This document shows positions 10,455 to 22,539 of a DNA stretch of 64,000 nt, one piece after another. Under the pieces are notes generated by a model. It was not told where the DNA came from, searched no databases, and saw nothing but the letters and a program-made list of their open reading frames with translations. The position numbers and the translations under genes are program-made. This DNA is from Streptococcaceae bacterium. Lineage in GTDB: Bacteria > Bacillota > Bacilli > Lactobacillales > Streptococcaceae. Where the stretch lies: the NCBI GenBank assembly GCA_031270325.1, contig JAISXW010000035.1, positions 1 through 64,000 of the forward strand, given 5' to 3'. The first letter of the stretch is position 1. Each line of letters begins with the position of its first letter.

Positions 10455-11921
10455 TTAAGAAGGATCTTCCATAGAATTTGCTGCCACAACGAATGGGAAC
10501 CAAATCACAAATGATGCTGCAAAGGTCACGGCTGTCACGACAATTGAACGCCAGTCAAAACCAGTGGCCATAAAGGCATTGATAAATGGCGGTGTTACCC
10601 ACGGTACTTGCAAGACAACTGGTGAAACCAAATGTAAAGCCGTTGCTGCATAGGCGATTGAAACAGATGCCACTGGTGCAAGCAAGAGTGGAATGAAGAA
10701 CAATGAGTTCAACACGAGCGGCATACCAAACATCATTGGTTCATTGATGTTGAAGAGACCTGGTGCAAGTGACAATTTCGCAACTGTTTTGTAATCTTCA
10801 CGTTTAGAGAACAAGAGGATGGCAATAATTAAGGTAATCGTGCCGGCAGTACCACCAAACCATGCGTAAGCATCCCATGATCCGCGTACCCAAAGGTTAA
10901 CGAATTGACCATCAATAGCGTGCGCTTTATTAGTTGCACCTTGCGCAACCAAATCTTTAACCCCTTGGAGTCCCACTTTCTGGAAGACATCCATGTTGTT
11001 AAGTTGAAGTGGTCCCCAGATACCATCAAGTGCCGCACCCAACACATTAGTACCATGAATACCGAAGAACCAGAAGAGTGAGACGAAGAACGTCACGATC
11101 AAAACGGCTACAATAGATTGTGATAGAACTTGGAACGGCTCAGCGATATACTTAGAAATCAAGTAAATCAAATCGCCGCCAGAGAGTTTTTTAACAATAT
11201 AGTAGATGAAAGCCACAACATAAATTGATACAATCGTTGGAATAATCGCAAGAAAGGCTTTTGCTACTGCTGGTGGTACGCTATCTGGCATCTTAATTGT
11301 GATATCAGCTAGCATCAATTTAGCATAAATAATCGTTGCCAAAGCACCCATGATAATAGCAGTGAAGTAAGCACCTGCATCAAGCTGACCAGCTGCAAAA
11401 AGTGGTTTCCATGTTGCAAGACCTTGTGCACCAATATTGGCATTGATTTGGTCAACTGCTTTTTGGCTAATACCAGCAGTTGCAATTCCGAGCATGTTCG
11501 GCAGACCAGCAACAAGAGCTGCTGCCCCTACAATACCACCTGCGAGTTCATTAACTTGGTAAGCTTTTGAGAGGTTGTAACCCCATGAGAAAGCAAAAAT
11601 AAGACCGATAATTGTTAATGTCCCTTGGTTAACAAGGCTTGAGATGTTGGCAAGATCTCCGATAACTGGTGTATTCGCCAGTGTCCACGCCTTGCCAGCA
11701 TCTGCTGCTGCTTTTGCTGCTGCTGGTCCTTGAACCAACTGTTGAACTGCGCTTGGCACTGTCGTCACAATCGCTGAAACCAAAGCAGCAATTGCTCCGA
11801 CCATTGTTGCTGGCAACATCCCAACAAATGAGTCACGTAAGGCAACCAAATGTTTTTGCGAACCAATTTTAGCTGCAACTGGGACGAGATGTTTCTCCAT
11901 CCACTGTTGTAATGCGTTCAT
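10455..11921 (-). CDS. celB: PTS cellobiose/beta-glucoside-type EIIC
   Basis: LVALRDSFVGMLPATMVGAIAALV..., FGIHGTNVLG, NINEPMMFGMPLVLN; RBS aggaggaaatat before ATG at 11921. Confidence 0.9.
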   Translation of the reverse strand: MNALQQWMEKHLVPVAAKIGSQKHLVALRDSFVGMLPATMVGAIAALVSAIVTTVPSAVQQLVQGPAAAKAAADAGKAWTLANTPVIGDLANISSLVNQGTLTIIGLIFAFSWGYNLSKAYQVNELAGGIVGAAALVAGLPNMLGIATAGISQKAVDQINANIGAQGLATWKPLFAAGQLDAGAYFTAIIMGALATIIYAKLMLADITIKMPDSVPPAVAKAFLAIIPTIVSIYVVAFIYYIVKKLSGGDLIYLISKYIAEPFQVLSQSIVAVLIVTFFVSLFWFFGIHGTNVLGAALDGIWGPLQLNNMDVFQKVGLQGVKDLVAQGATNKAHAIDGQFVNLWVRGSWDAYAWFGGTAGTITLIIAILLFSKREDYKTVAKLSLAPGLFNINEPMMFGMPLVLNSLFFIPLLLAPVASVSIAYAATALHLVSPVVLQVPWVTPPFINAFMATGFDWRSIVVTAVTFAASFVIWFPFVVAANSMEDPS

Positions 11922-11981
11922 AAATATTTCCTCCTTCATTTTAATCAAAATTTTGATTAAAACTTCCTTTTGAATACAAGG

Positions 11982-12296
11982 TTATTTTTCAATCACCTTG
12001 TACAACTCGATGATTTCTTTTGCAAGATCAACAAAAGCGATCCCAGTCATCAAATGGTCTTGTGCATGTACCATATAAATAGATACAGGTACATCTTCAC
12101 CATTAGCAGCTTTTGTTAGCAACTCTGTTTGGCCATGATGTGCCTCCACAATCGCTTGTCCTGCTGCCTTGATACGTTCATCTGCCTTGTCAAAATCTCC
12201 TGCTTTAGCAGCCTGAATCGCTTCAATAGCTGAAGACTTTGCTTCGCCCCCGTACATAATTAACGGCATAATCACTGCCATTTGTGCGTCATCCAT
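11982..12296 (-). CDS. celA: PTS lactose/cellobiose-family EIIA
   Basis: MPLIMYGGEAKSSAIEAIQAAKAGDFDKADERIKAAGQAIVEAHHGQTELL...MVHAQDHLMT; AAAGGAG before ATG at 12296. Symbol follows operon convention only. Confidence 0.9.
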   Translation of the reverse strand: MDDAQMAVIMPLIMYGGEAKSSAIEAIQAAKAGDFDKADERIKAAGQAIVEAHHGQTELLTKAANGEDVPVSIYMVHAQDHLMTGIAFVDLAKEIIELYKVIEK

Positions 12297-12364
12297 GTGC
12301 TCTCCTTTCATGTTGAAATGATATTGCAATAAAATAATTACATAGATGTTCTTTAACAATCGAT

Positions 12365-12378
12365 TGAAATCGTTTGCA
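12365..12378. promoter_or_regulatory. Putative cre site (CcpA)
   Basis: TGAAATCGTTTGCA closely matches TGWAANCGNTNWCA in the PTS promoter region. Confidence 0.6.
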
Positions 12379-12481
12379 AAACACCACCTCATTCATAATA
12401 TCATATAGTTTATTATTTTGCAAACGTTTATTTATTAAAAACGAAATTGTGATTCGATCACTTTCTTATGAGGACTACCAA

Positions 12482-13615
12482 TTAGCCTCCCGCAAGGTGC
12501 TTAAGAAAAGCTGTAATCTGTTTGACACCAAAATCGAGCGCTGCTTCATTCGGTGATAGCTTAGGATGATGCAAGGCATATGGTGTCTCAACACCCAACC
12601 AAAACATCACGCCAGGGATTTTCGACAGGAGGTAACCAAAATCTTCTCCCGTCATCGCTGGTGCGATATCAATCAAAGTCACCCCCTCTTGTTGATCAAA
12701 GAAAGTCATTAAGGCTTTAGCTAAGTCAGGGTCGTTTTCTACCGGCAGATAACCCCCTTGTCTCAACTGAATATCGACACTGATACCAAAACTGAGCGCA
12801 ACACCTTCGGCAATCGCCCGAATCCGCGCTTGAGTCAGGAGATTCATTTCTTGGGTCAACGTCCGAATCGTGCCGTGGAGCTGTGCTGTTTCAGCAATCA
12901 CATTGTTGGTCGTACCAGCGTGTAAGCTACCAAAAGTCACAACAGCGCCCTCGATCGGATCAACGTTTCGACTGACAATCGTCTGAACCTGTGTAATAAA
13001 ATAGCTGGCTGCGACTAAAGCATCATTAGCGTGATGAGGGAACGCAGCATGACCACCCGTCCCTTTGAACTTAATCTTAACTTCACAAGTCCCAGCAAAT
13101 AAAGTATGGGTATTGGTCGCAATCTCTCCGACCTTTAAATCCGGTCGGATATGAAGCCCATAAAACTCGTCAGGTCGCCAGTCCCCAGATAATACCCCTG
13201 CCTCATACATGAGCATGCCACCTGCTTCATTTTCCTCAGCAGGCTGAAAAAGAAAGATCAGATTATTTTTGGGTTGTGTCATGAGCATGGCCTCTAAGAT
13301 ACCTATTGCCAAAGTCATGTGTATATCATGACCACAAGCGTGCATCCGGCCCTCGTGACGTGAGGCAAAGTCTAGCCCCGTTGCTTCAGTAATCGGTAAG
13401 CCGTCAATATCCGTCCGCCAGCCAATCGTCTTTTCCGGTGCTGTGCCATTGACCTTGACAATGATCCCTGTCTGCCATGTCTTGATGGCAACAAAAGGTT
13501 TATCTGCTGTCAATTCTTGGAGCTTTGCCATCAAATAAGCGTGCGTTTCAAACTCCTCTAAGCCGATTTCGGGAATCTGATGAAGCGCCCGACGAATCGC
13601 AATAAGATCTAACAT
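12482..13615 (-). CDS. N-acetyldiaminopimelate deacetylase (M20 family)
   Basis: [42 protein letters not shown]; adjacent to dapD. Confidence 0.9.
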   Translation of the reverse strand: MLDLIAIRRALHQIPEIGLEEFETHAYLMAKLQELTADKPFVAIKTWQTGIIVKVNGTAPEKTIGWRTDIDGLPITEATGLDFASRHEGRMHACGHDIHMTLAIGILEAMLMTQPKNNLIFLFQPAEENEAGGMLMYEAGVLSGDWRPDEFYGLHIRPDLKVGEIATNTHTLFAGTCEVKIKFKGTGGHAAFPHHANDALVAASYFITQVQTIVSRNVDPIEGAVVTFGSLHAGTTNNVIAETAQLHGTIRTLTQEMNLLTQARIRAIAEGVALSFGISVDIQLRQGGYLPVENDPDLAKALMTFFDQQEGVTLIDIAPAMTGEDFGYLLSKIPGVMFWLGVETPYALHHPKLSPNEAALDFGVKQITAFLKHLAGG

Positions 13616-13707
13616 AAGTCTCTCCTTATCTTGTAGTAGTTATGCATACAAAAAGGCAAGTCTTATATTGCCTTTGGATACCCGCCTTTAACACCTTGCG
13701 CTTTGGC

Positions 13708-14403
13708 TTAAAGCGTGCGCAGGGCATCTTCGAGTGCTGTTTTTTGCTTGGTTTGATCATCAATTGTCTTAATGACCCGGGCTGGTACACCTGCAACCAC
13801 GACATTTTCAGGCACATCTGTTGTCACAATAGCTCCCGCAGCAACGACTGCACCATCACCAACCTGTACCCCTTCTATAATCACCGCATTGGCACCAACC
13901 AAGACATTATCGCCGACCCGAACGGGCTCAGCACTTGCAGGTTCAATCACACCAGCTAAAACTGCACCCGCACCAATATGCGAGTTGTTACCGACAATGG
14001 CACGCCCTCCGAGAATCGCACCCATGTCAATCATCGTCCCAGCGCCAATTTCAGCACCAATGTTAATCACTGCGCCCATCATGATAACTGCTTGGTCACC
14101 AATCTCGACTTGGTCACGGATAATCGCACCCGGTTCAATCCTTGCATTAATCTCACGTTTATCCAGCAAAGGGACTGCTGAATTTCTGCCATCTTGTTCA
14201 ACAACGTAATCCTTATTTTCAGTCAAATTGACCACGAGTGGCGCAATAGCTGTCCAATCGCCAAAGAGGACGTTGCCCAGTTTGGTCACAGATGACGGGA
14301 CTGTCCCTGCTAACTCGCCTTCAAAGGTTACTTTGACAGCTGTTTTTTTCTCAGCATTTGCGATAAATTGGATAATTTCCTGTGCATTCATTTTATTAGA
14401 CAT
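13708..14403 (-). CDS. dapD: 2,3,4,5-tetrahydropyridine-2,6-dicarboxylate N-acetyltransferase
   Basis: [21 protein letters not shown] plus hexapeptide repeats. Confidence 0.92.
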   Translation of the reverse strand: MSNKMNAQEIIQFIANAEKKTAVKVTFEGELAGTVPSSVTKLGNVLFGDWTAIAPLVVNLTENKDYVVEQDGRNSAVPLLDKREINARIEPGAIIRDQVEIGDQAVIMMGAVINIGAEIGAGTMIDMGAILGGRAIVGNNSHIGAGAVLAGVIEPASAEPVRVGDNVLVGANAVIIEGVQVGDGAVVAAGAIVTTDVPENVVVAGVPARVIKTIDDQTKQKTALEDALRTL

Positions 14404-14478
14404 ATGGTCTCCTTAATTAAGATCTAGTGATCAAAGTTTCGTTTATCTGCGACACACACATTGGCGAGTGGCAGTACA

Positions 14479-15279
14479 TCATTGAAAGAATCGCCAAGCG
14501 ATGAGAAACGCTGCAAGTGCCGCTAAGCTCAACAATAATAGCGTATCCTGACCTTGCCATGCCAGCATCCGATACTTACTTCTGCCCTCGCCGCCCTGAT
14601 AACCACGACTTTCCATCGCAATTGCTAGGTCATCTGCTCGCCTGAAACTAGACACGAAAAGCGGAATCAAAATCGGAATGACTGACTTGACTTTCTGCAC
14701 CAGATTGCCTTCCCCAAAATCCATACCACGTGACTTTTGCGCATTCATAATCATCGTTGTATCATCCATCAATGTCGGAATAAAGCGTAATGAGATTGAT
14801 AACATCAAGCCGATTTCATGGACGGGTACTTTGAGTTTCCTCAAAGGCGCAAGACCCGTTTCAATCCCGTCTGCCAAGGTCAAAGGAGGCGTTGTCAAGG
14901 TCAACAAGGTCGACATAAAGATAATCAAGACGAACCGCATAAAGATAAAAAAGGCATTTTGCACCGAGTAAGTCGTAATCTTTAATAGCCAAACTTGGAA
15001 AAGGACCTCCCCCCCTGTCGTAAACAGCATTTGAAAGACCACTGTAAACAAGATCAGACCAAGCATGGGCCGTAAGCCCTTGAGGAAATAGGACAGCTTA
15101 ATGCGACTGAGCGCCACGCCTACAAAAGTATAGGCTGTTAAGATGCCGTAGCCAACTGCATCCTGTGCCAAAAAAATGATAAAGACAAAGGCAAACATAG
15201 CAAGCAACTTGCTCCGCGGATCCAGCCGATGAATGACCGACTGTCTGGGAATATAACGCCCAATAATCAATTTATCCAT
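14479..15279 (-). CDS. ecfT: ECF transporter transmembrane protein EcfT
   Basis: [36 protein letters not shown]. Confidence 0.93.
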   Translation of the reverse strand: MDKLIIGRYIPRQSVIHRLDPRSKLLAMFAFVFIIFLAQDAVGYGILTAYTFVGVALSRIKLSYFLKGLRPMLGLILFTVVFQMLFTTGGEVLFQVWLLKITTYSVQNAFFIFMRFVLIIFMSTLLTLTTPPLTLADGIETGLAPLRKLKVPVHEIGLMLSISLRFIPTLMDDTTMIMNAQKSRGMDFGEGNLVQKVKSVIPILIPLFVSSFRRADDLAIAMESRGYQGGEGRSKYRMLAWQGQDTLLLLSLAALAAFLIAWRFFQ

Positions 15280-16126
15280 GACTCGCCGCCTCCATCATCA
15301 TCTCAATCAAGGCTGCACGGGTAATCGGCAACTGGTCAATCTGCAACCCACGTGCTTGCAAGTGCAAAGCAAATTGAGTCGCCTTAGGCACGCCCAACTG
15401 ATGTGCCGTCATAAACTCAAGATCCTGAAACAGTGCCTGTGGTGTCCCTGACTTAATGACCCTACCTTTTTCTAGCACATACATGGTATCCGCATAGTCA
15501 GCCACATCATCCATGAGATGTGTCACGAGAATTGTCGTCACGCCAGATGCATGGATACTAGCAAACAAGCCCATCATATCCTGTCTGGCCTTAGGGTCTA
15601 GCCCCGCCGTTGGTTCATCCAAAACTAAAACAGTTGGCTTCATGGCTAAGATACCCGCAATCGCCACCCGGCGCATCTGACCACCCGACAATTCAAACGG
15701 AGAGCGCTCAAACAAGGCTTCCGAAATCCCAACCAACTGCAACTTTTCACGCGCGACAGCTTCCGCATCTGCCGGCGAAACGCCAAAGTTCTTCGGCCCG
15801 AAAGCCACATCTTTGAGGACGGTTTCGTCAAACAGTTGTGTCTCTGGGAATTGAAAGACAACCCCTACTTTTTGACGAACAGGCTTGACGGCCTTGGCCT
15901 TACTATCTGCTTGGATGACAGTTTCATCGACCGTCACCGTCCCAGAAGTCGGTAACAAGAGAGCATTTAAATGTTGTAAAAGTGTTGACTTGCCTGAGCC
16001 GGTATGACCGACCAAAGCTGTAAAGCTACCATCAGCAATCGCTAAGTCAATGTCAAACAGCGCGCGACTCTCAAAAGGTGTGTCGGGCTGATAGGTATAA
16101 GTTACTTTGTCAAAATGGATTGCCAT
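15272..16126 (-). CDS. ecfA2: ECF transporter ATPase EcfA2
   Basis: ABC ATPase, GHTGSGKST Walker [14 protein letters not shown]. Confidence 0.93.
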   Translation of the reverse strand: MAIHFDKVTYTYQPDTPFESRALFDIDLAIADGSFTALVGHTGSGKSTLLQHLNALLLPTSGTVTVDETVIQADSKAKAVKPVRQKVGVVFQFPETQLFDETVLKDVAFGPKNFGVSPADAEAVAREKLQLVGISEALFERSPFELSGGQMRRVAIAGILAMKPTVLVLDEPTAGLDPKARQDMMGLFASIHASGVTTILVTHLMDDVADYADTMYVLEKGRVIKSGTPQALFQDLEFMTAHQLGVPKATQFALHLQARGLQIDQLPITRAALIEMMMEAASHG

Positions 16127-16944
16127 AAGAAATCAGCCAGCTCACTTTCTGTGTAATAGGTTTCAGGAATAGCCAGTCCCTTATTGCGCAACGCGCTAGC
16201 CAGATTCGATGAAAAAGGCACGTCCAGACCGATCTCTGTCAAGTTATCCTTGACAAATAAGGTCGCCGGCTCAGCAATCTGATCGATCTGACCATCTTTC
16301 ATGACGATAATCTTATCAGATAGGCTCGCTTCGTCAATGTCATGTGTGATCGAGATGACAGTTAAGTCATATTGCGCCTTAATCTCGCGCACGACTCGGA
16401 TAATCTCCGCACGTCCCTTAGGATCTAGCATCGAGGTCGCCTCGTCCAAGATAATAATCTCAGGGCGTTGGGCGACAATGCCAGCAATCGCAACCCGCTG
16501 TTTTTGACCGCCCGATAGTCGCGCCGGTTCCTTTGTTTTAAAGTCCTGCATCTGAACGCGCAACAGCGCTGCGTCCACCCGTTCAATCATCTCATCTCGT
16601 GGGACGCCTTGATTTTCCATACCAAAAGCGACATCATCTTCGACCGTTGAGCCAACAAATTGGTTGTCTGGATTTTGAAAGACCATGCCGATTTTTTGAC
16701 GCAAACGCCAGACATTCTCCTCTGTCAAGGTCTCACCAGCAATGATGATTTGACCCGACTTGGCAGCCATCAGACCATCAATCAGCCGAGCTGTTGTCGA
16801 TTTACCCGACCCATTTCGCCCAATGATCGACACCCACTCCCCTTTCAAAATATCAAAAGACACATCATTAAGGGCGAGACTGTCGCTACCTGCCTCATAT
16901 TGATAAACTAAGTTTTTAATTTCCAGAATCTTTTCCATGACCAC
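16102..16944 (-). CDS. ecfA1: ECF transporter ATPase EcfA1
   Basis: ABC ATPase, [30 protein letters not shown]. Confidence 0.93.
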   Translation of the reverse strand: MVMEKILEIKNLVYQYEAGSDSLALNDVSFDILKGEWVSIIGRNGSGKSTTARLIDGLMAAKSGQIIIAGETLTEENVWRLRQKIGMVFQNPDNQFVGSTVEDDVAFGMENQGVPRDEMIERVDAALLRVQMQDFKTKEPARLSGGQKQRVAIAGIVAQRPEIIILDEATSMLDPKGRAEIIRVVREIKAQYDLTVISITHDIDEASLSDKIIVMKDGQIDQIAEPATLFVKDNLTEIGLDVPFSSNLASALRNKGLAIPETYYTESELADFLWQSILTK

Positions 16945-17051
16945 ATTATACCAAAAAAAGCCGAGTTTGTCGGCTTTACCTGCCCTCCAAACCCCTCACA
17001 CCTCAAGCTCGCCTGCTCTTGTGACCCCCAATCGACAAGACTAGGGGATTA

Positions 17052-17183
17052 GCACGCTAGCGCCTAGTGATTTCAGCGCTAGCTCCTAGAGTTTTTAGCG
17101 CTAGCTCCTAGCGATTTTAACGCTAGCTCCTAGCGATTTTAGCGCTAGCGCCTAGAGTTTTTAGCGCTAGCTAATAGGCGACT
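17052..17183. repeat. 22-bp palindromic tandem array, 6 units
   Basis: tagcGCTAGCtCCTAGcgattt units; CTAGCG-ATTTTAG-CGCTAG hairpins with a 3-nt linker; exact 22-bp period. Confidence 0.95.
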
Positions 17184-17194
17184 AGTCCGCTAAA

Positions 17195-17243
17195 TGTCAA
17201 AAGGCGCCCGAGCTTATGAAAGTTCAGGCGCCTTTTGCTGACA
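17195..17243 (-). terminator. Stem-loop downstream of nrdD
   Basis: TGTCAaAAGGCGCC...GGCGCCTTttgcTGACA. Confidence 0.7.
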
Positions 17244-17297
17244 TTGGGGTATTTCTGATGACTCTCTTCTTCTCTATTCCCACCGATAAGCGCAGGT

Positions 17298-19544
17298 TTA
17301 TGCCTTGAAGAATCTCGATTTTGCGGCATCAATCGCATCGCTTTCTAGGGAAGCGCCATCTGACAAATGACCGACTGACCCATTCATGTGTTTGACACGT
17401 GAGGCAATCTCTTTGTGGCGGCCATTGACCATTGGGCGAGCTTGTGGATTACCGAGGTAACCGCAGGTTCTTTTGACAACGTCAACTGTTTTAGGATCAC
17501 TATTGCCACAGTTCGGGCATTGGAACCCACGTTCAGTTGGTTTGAAATCCCCTTCAAAACCGCAGGCATAGCAATGATCGATCGGTGTATTCGTCCCCAG
17601 ATAGCCGACACGATCGTAAGCGTAATCCCAGACCGCCTCTAAGGCTTTCGGGTTTTGTTGCAGCATTGGGTATTCACAGTAATGGATAAAGCCACCACTA
17701 GCATAGATGGGATAGTCTTTCTCAAAGTCCAACTTGTCGAAAGGCGTTGGGTTTTTACGAACATCATAATGGAAAGAGTTGGTGTAGTATTCCTTATCCG
17801 TAATGTCTTTGACACTTCCGAACTTTTCTGTATCTAGTCGGCAGAAACGGTCGGTCAAACTTTCAGACGGTGTCGAATAGATGGAGAAGTGATAGTCATA
17901 CTCATCAGACCAATCCCCCGCCGCTTTTTTCATTTCTCTTAGGATATCTAGGGTAAAGGCTTTGGCTTCAGGATTAGACTCCCATTCCCCACCGTAAAAC
18001 GCTGTCGCCACTTCATACAAACCGATATAGCCAGCAGAAACAGTTGCCCGGCGGTTTTTGAACAGCTCATCAACTGAGTCCGTCCGGCTCAAGCGTTTAC
18101 CAAAAGCGCCGTTTTCATAAAGGATTGGCGCATTAGCTGGTGTCGCTTCTTTGACACGCTCCACCCGATAAACGAGGGCATCCTTCATGACCGTCATCCG
18201 CTCAAAGAAGAGTTGCCAAAACTTGTCCTTATCGCCTTTTGATTCGAGGGCAATCCGTGGCAAGTTGAGGGTCACAACGCCTAAATTCATCCGACCATCA
18301 ACCACATCCTCCCCTTGCGCATCTTGCCAGCCTTGGAGGAAACTCCGGCAGCCCATTGGTGCCTTGAAAGACCCTGTCAATTCAACGATTTTATCATAGC
18401 TGACAATATCAGGGTACATCCGTTTGGTCGCACAGATTGCAGCCAACTCTTTGATATCATAGTTAGGGTCTTGGCTTGTCAGATTGAGACCACGCTTGAT
18501 TGTAAAGACGAGTTTAGGGAAGATCGCCGTCCGCCCATCTTTACCCAAGCCTTTAATCCGGTTTTGAAGAATCGCTTTTTGAATCTCACGCGCATACCAA
18601 TCCTCGCCCAGACCGAAACCAAAGGTTGTGAATGGCGTTTGGCCATTAGACGTAAACAAGGTATTGATTTCATATTCCAGACTTTGCATGGCATCATAGA
18701 TGTCTTTAGCGGTTTTAGTCCGAGCATAGGCTTCCCATTTCTCAGGAACCACCCATTCTGCCGCTTCCTTCATATGTTTGTCAAAGTTTAATTTGGCATA
18801 AGGTGCCAATACTTCATCAATTCGGTTGACCGAAGTGCCACCGTATTGACTCGAAGCCACATTGGCAATGATTTGTGAAATTTGTGCCGCAGCTGTTTGG
18901 ATAGACTTAGGACTATCAATCACTGCGTTTCCTAATTTGAAACCATCACGTAACATGCCTTTGACATCGACCAAACAACAGTTGGTCATCGGGGCATAGG
19001 GCTGATAGTCCAAGTCATGAAAATGAATGTCCCCTTTTTGATGGGCATTCGCCACATGGGCTGGCAACATTTTCAAGCCAATTGATTTGCCAACGATACC
19101 TGCTGTTAAATCACGTTGCGTATTGAAAACATCGCTATCCTTATTGGCATTTTCATTGACAACCGCCTGCTCTTTGTTGATCAACTTATCAATTGTAAAG
19201 TTAATATCCGTCGCTTGAGCACGCTCAAAATCACGTCTCGTCCGGTAGTTGATATAGACTTCTGCTAGACGATATTCATTGGCATCCAACAACACATGCT
19301 CCACAATGTTTTGAATTTCATAAATCTGAATATCCTTATCAAAGCGATCAAAAATCGTCGCCACGATTTTATCTGTCAGATGCTCTAGCTTAACTTCCTG
19401 AACAGGTGACATGGGAAAGACTTCATCAGAAGCCTTGCGCAAGGCGGCATAAATTTTTTCTGGCTCAAAATTCAAATGGCGACCGTCACGTTTGACGACT
19501 GCCATTGTATTATTGCTTGTTTCAATTGTTTCCCATACCATCAT
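17298..19544 (-). CDS. nrdD: Anaerobic ribonucleoside-triphosphate reductase
   Basis: ATP-cone N-terminus, CxxC Zn site, C-terminal RTCGYLG glycyl-radical motif. Confidence 0.96.
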   Translation of the reverse strand: MMVWETIETSNNTMAVVKRDGRHLNFEPEKIYAALRKASDEVFPMSPVQEVKLEHLTDKIVATIFDRFDKDIQIYEIQNIVEHVLLDANEYRLAEVYINYRTRRDFERAQATDINFTIDKLINKEQAVVNENANKDSDVFNTQRDLTAGIVGKSIGLKMLPAHVANAHQKGDIHFHDLDYQPYAPMTNCCLVDVKGMLRDGFKLGNAVIDSPKSIQTAAAQISQIIANVASSQYGGTSVNRIDEVLAPYAKLNFDKHMKEAAEWVVPEKWEAYARTKTAKDIYDAMQSLEYEINTLFTSNGQTPFTTFGFGLGEDWYAREIQKAILQNRIKGLGKDGRTAIFPKLVFTIKRGLNLTSQDPNYDIKELAAICATKRMYPDIVSYDKIVELTGSFKAPMGCRSFLQGWQDAQGEDVVDGRMNLGVVTLNLPRIALESKGDKDKFWQLFFERMTVMKDALVYRVERVKEATPANAPILYENGAFGKRLSRTDSVDELFKNRRATVSAGYIGLYEVATAFYGGEWESNPEAKAFTLDILREMKKAAGDWSDEYDYHFSIYSTPSESLTDRFCRLDTEKFGSVKDITDKEYYTNSFHYDVRKNPTPFDKLDFEKDYPIYASGGFIHYCEYPMLQQNPKALEAVWDYAYDRVGYLGTNTPIDHCYACGFEGDFKPTERGFQCPNCGNSDPKTVDVVKRTCGYLGNPQARPMVNGRHKEIASRVKHMNGSVGHLSDGASLESDAIDAAKSRFFKA

Positions 19545-19618
19545 AAAGGTCTACCTATCTTCTAAATTAGTTGTAGATATATTCTATCATCCAATCTCAA
19601 CTTTGTAAAGCACCAATC

Positions 19619-19671
19619 ACTAGATATTGTGTTAAATGATATAAAAAACAACCTTGACCTACTACATATAG
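19619..19671 (-). promoter_or_regulatory. Two putative NrdR boxes upstream of nrdD
   Basis: Minus strand ACACAATATCTAGTG (core 19619-19629) and CTATATGTAGT (19661-19671); cores 42 bp (about 4 helical turns) apart. Confidence 0.5.
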
Positions 19672-19753
19672 ATATCAAGAGTTTTAGAAAGCAAGAAAAA
19701 TCCCACCTTTCAGCGAGATTCAAAGTCTTTTAAAATTGTAAAACAAAACATCT

Positions 19754-22348
19754 TTACTTGGTATCAAAGACTAACTGGTCATCTTTCAATCCGACTAAGA
19801 TAACCGTATGAGGTAAAACTTTCCCTGAAACAAGCGCTTTAGCCAGAGGTGTTTCCAGATATTTGGTAATAAACCGCTTGATTGGTCGAGCGCCATATTC
19901 TGGTTCATAAGCATTTTCTGCAATCCATGCAATTGCTTCAGCTGTCAATTCCAGCTGAATCTCTTGGTGTGATAACCGTTCAGACAGCTGTGCCACAATC
20001 TTATCAATGATTTGTTTGACAACAGTCACTGTCAATGGTGTGAACAGGATTGTATCGTCAATTCGATTTAAAAACTCAGGCTTGAAATGTAATTTCAACT
20101 CATTTAGAACAGCTTCTTTGCTTGTGTTCTCAAGCACGCCTTCATCAGTGATGCCATCCAATAAAGTCCGTGAGCCAATGTTTGACGTCATGATCATGAC
20201 CGTGTTCTTAAAATCAACCACGACACCTTTTGAATCTGTCAAACGACCATCATCAAGGACTTGCAAGAGGATGTTGAACACATCCGGATGTGCCTTTTCA
20301 ATCTCATCCAATAGAATAATCGTATAAGGATTGCGACGAACTGCTTCTGTCAGTTGACCACCTTCATCATAACCAACATATCCCGGAGGGGCACCGACTA
20401 ACCGTGAGACGCTGTGTTTCTCCATGTACTCACTCATGTCGATTCGCACCATATGATTTTCTGAATCAAATAAATTTTCAGCTAGACTCTTAGCCAACTC
20501 TGTCTTACCGACACCTGTTGGTCCGAGGAACAGAAAACTGCCAAGCGGTTTGTTTGGATCTTGCAGCCCTGCACGACTACGGATAATCGCATCAGAGACC
20601 GCCTCAACCGCCTCATCTTGCCCGACCACACGCTGATGCAAGGTATCTGCCAAATGCAACAGTTTTTCTTTTTCACCTTCGACCAATTTAGTAATTGGGA
20701 TACCTGTCAAACGCCCAATCACTTCCGCAATCTCTTGGTCTGTCACAGATTCTTGCACCAGATGATTACCAGCGTCTGATTCTTGTGCCGTTTCAAGTTC
20801 TGCTACTTCTTTTTCAAGTTTTGGAATCGTCCCATGTCGCAGGATTGCTGCTTGTTCCAGATTGTAGTCATTTTCTGCACTTTCCAGATCAAACCGAGCT
20901 TGCTCCAGCTCTGCTCGTTTGGTATGAATCGCTTCAACGGCTTCTTTTTCTGTTTCCCAGCGCATTTTGAGACGATTCGCTTTTTCACGCGTATTCGCAA
21001 GTTCTTCTTGTAAGGTCAGAAGCCGTTTTTTAGACGCATCATCAGTTTCTTTTTTCAGCGCTTCTTCTTCAATTTCTAGCTGCATGAGCTTCCGCGTAAT
21101 CTGATCAAGTTCCGTAGGTGAAGAATTCATTTCGACACGAATCGTTGCACTGGCTTCATCAACCAAATCAATCGCCTTATCTGGCAAGAAACGGTCGGTA
21201 ATATAACGGTTTGACAAAGTCGCTGCAGCAATCAAGGCATTATCATGAATTTTCACGCCATGATGGACTTCAAACCGTTCTTTTAGACCGCGCAGGATAG
21301 AAATCGTATCTTCAACGGTTGGTTCTTGCACCAAGACTTTTTGGAACCGACGTTCCAAGGCCTTATCTTTCTCAAAGTTTTGACGATACTCATCTAAAGT
21401 CGTCGCCCCGATCAAATGCAGCTCACCCCTTGCCAGCATCGGTTTCAACAGATTACCCGCATCCATTGACCCTTCTGTCTTACCAGCACCAACGATCGTA
21501 TGGATTTCATCAATGAATAGAATAATCTGACCATCAGACTTCTTGACTTCATTCAAAACAGCTTTTAACCGTTCTTCAAACTCGCCACGGAATTTAGCCC
21601 CAGCAATCAAGGCTCCCATGTCTAAACTGAAGATAGTCTTGTCTTGCAGATTCGTTGGCACATCTTTTTTAACGATCCGTTGGGCTAAGCCCTCAACAAT
21701 CGCTGTCTTACCAACACCCGGTTCACCAATTAAGACGGGGTTGTTCTTCGTCTTACGAGATAAAATCCGCACGACATCACGAACTTCCTCATCACGTCCG
21801 ATAACTGGATCCATTTTACCGGCACGAACTTTTTCGACCAAGTCCTCACCGTATTTTTTTAGTGCTTCATATTGCGCTTCTTGATTTTGACTTGTCACGC
21901 TACTACCTCCTCGCATGCGCTCAATTTTTTCTTTAACCATTTCCTCCGTAATCCCTTGATTTTTCAGGTATTGCGTTAATGAATTGTGTTGCTGTGAAAA
22001 GAGCGCCAGTAGCACTGTTTCAGTCGATAAATACTCGTCTTTTAAAGCCTCAGCTGTCTGTTCCGCCTTGCTAAATAGATGAAACAAGTTTTGGCTTAGA
22101 TTTTGACCATAGGCGACAGTCGTTCCTGTCACGACAGAAATTTTGTCTAGTTCTTGATCAATCACTGCTTCAAAAGCGGACAAGTCTAATCCTAAATCTC
22201 GATAAAAATCATGGGCAAACTGCCCTGGTTGGATTAAGAATTTCCAAAGGTGTGCGATTTCAATATTTTGATGTTGCCTGACCTGTGCGATTTTTTGCGC
22301 TTCAGCTAAGGCACTTTGTAAAGCCGTTGTCATTTTGTCAATTTGCAT
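19754..22348 (-). CDS. clpB: ATP-dependent chaperone ClpB
   Basis: Two AAA+ modules ([37 protein letters not shown]) with middle domain; GGAGG RBS before ATG at 22348. Confidence 0.95.
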   Translation of the reverse strand: MQIDKMTTALQSALAEAQKIAQVRQHQNIEIAHLWKFLIQPGQFAHDFYRDLGLDLSAFEAVIDQELDKISVVTGTTVAYGQNLSQNLFHLFSKAEQTAEALKDEYLSTETVLLALFSQQHNSLTQYLKNQGITEEMVKEKIERMRGGSSVTSQNQEAQYEALKKYGEDLVEKVRAGKMDPVIGRDEEVRDVVRILSRKTKNNPVLIGEPGVGKTAIVEGLAQRIVKKDVPTNLQDKTIFSLDMGALIAGAKFRGEFEERLKAVLNEVKKSDGQIILFIDEIHTIVGAGKTEGSMDAGNLLKPMLARGELHLIGATTLDEYRQNFEKDKALERRFQKVLVQEPTVEDTISILRGLKERFEVHHGVKIHDNALIAAATLSNRYITDRFLPDKAIDLVDEASATIRVEMNSSPTELDQITRKLMQLEIEEEALKKETDDASKKRLLTLQEELANTREKANRLKMRWETEKEAVEAIHTKRAELEQARFDLESAENDYNLEQAAILRHGTIPKLEKEVAELETAQESDAGNHLVQESVTDQEIAEVIGRLTGIPITKLVEGEKEKLLHLADTLHQRVVGQDEAVEAVSDAIIRSRAGLQDPNKPLGSFLFLGPTGVGKTELAKSLAENLFDSENHMVRIDMSEYMEKHSVSRLVGAPPGYVGYDEGGQLTEAVRRNPYTIILLDEIEKAHPDVFNILLQVLDDGRLTDSKGVVVDFKNTVMIMTSNIGSRTLLDGITDEGVLENTSKEAVLNELKLHFKPEFLNRIDDTILFTPLTVTVVKQIIDKIVAQLSERLSHQEIQLELTAEAIAWIAENAYEPEYGARPIKRFITKYLETPLAKALVSGKVLPHTVILVGLKDDQLVFDTK

Positions 22349-22430
22349 ATCTGTTTTCCCTCCCATTTCAGAAGATGATGTTATTGTATTGCCAGAGATA
22401 TCTTATCTCTAATCCTTATTATACCTATTT

Positions 22431-22447
22431 GGTCAACTATGGTCAAA
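22431..22447. promoter_or_regulatory. CtsR box
   Basis: GGTCAACTATGGTCAAA heptad direct repeat upstream of clpB. Confidence 0.8.
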
Positions 22448-22539
22448 CTTTTTGTTTAACTCTTTCTCTGCTCGACAAAAAAAGTACCAAGACATGCTTG
22501 ATACTTGATTCAGTCTATTGCGCTTCATCCAATCAATGA

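Noticed and set aside
13772-14209. ORF antisense to dapD (145 aa)
   Set aside because: Opposite-strand shadow of a well-supported gene; compositionally biased.
18315-18791. ORF antisense to nrdD (158 aa)
   Set aside because: Fully inside and antisense to nrdD; no RBS or independent support.
20007-21884. Several plus-strand ORFs inside clpB
   Set aside because: Antisense shadows of clpB codon usage.
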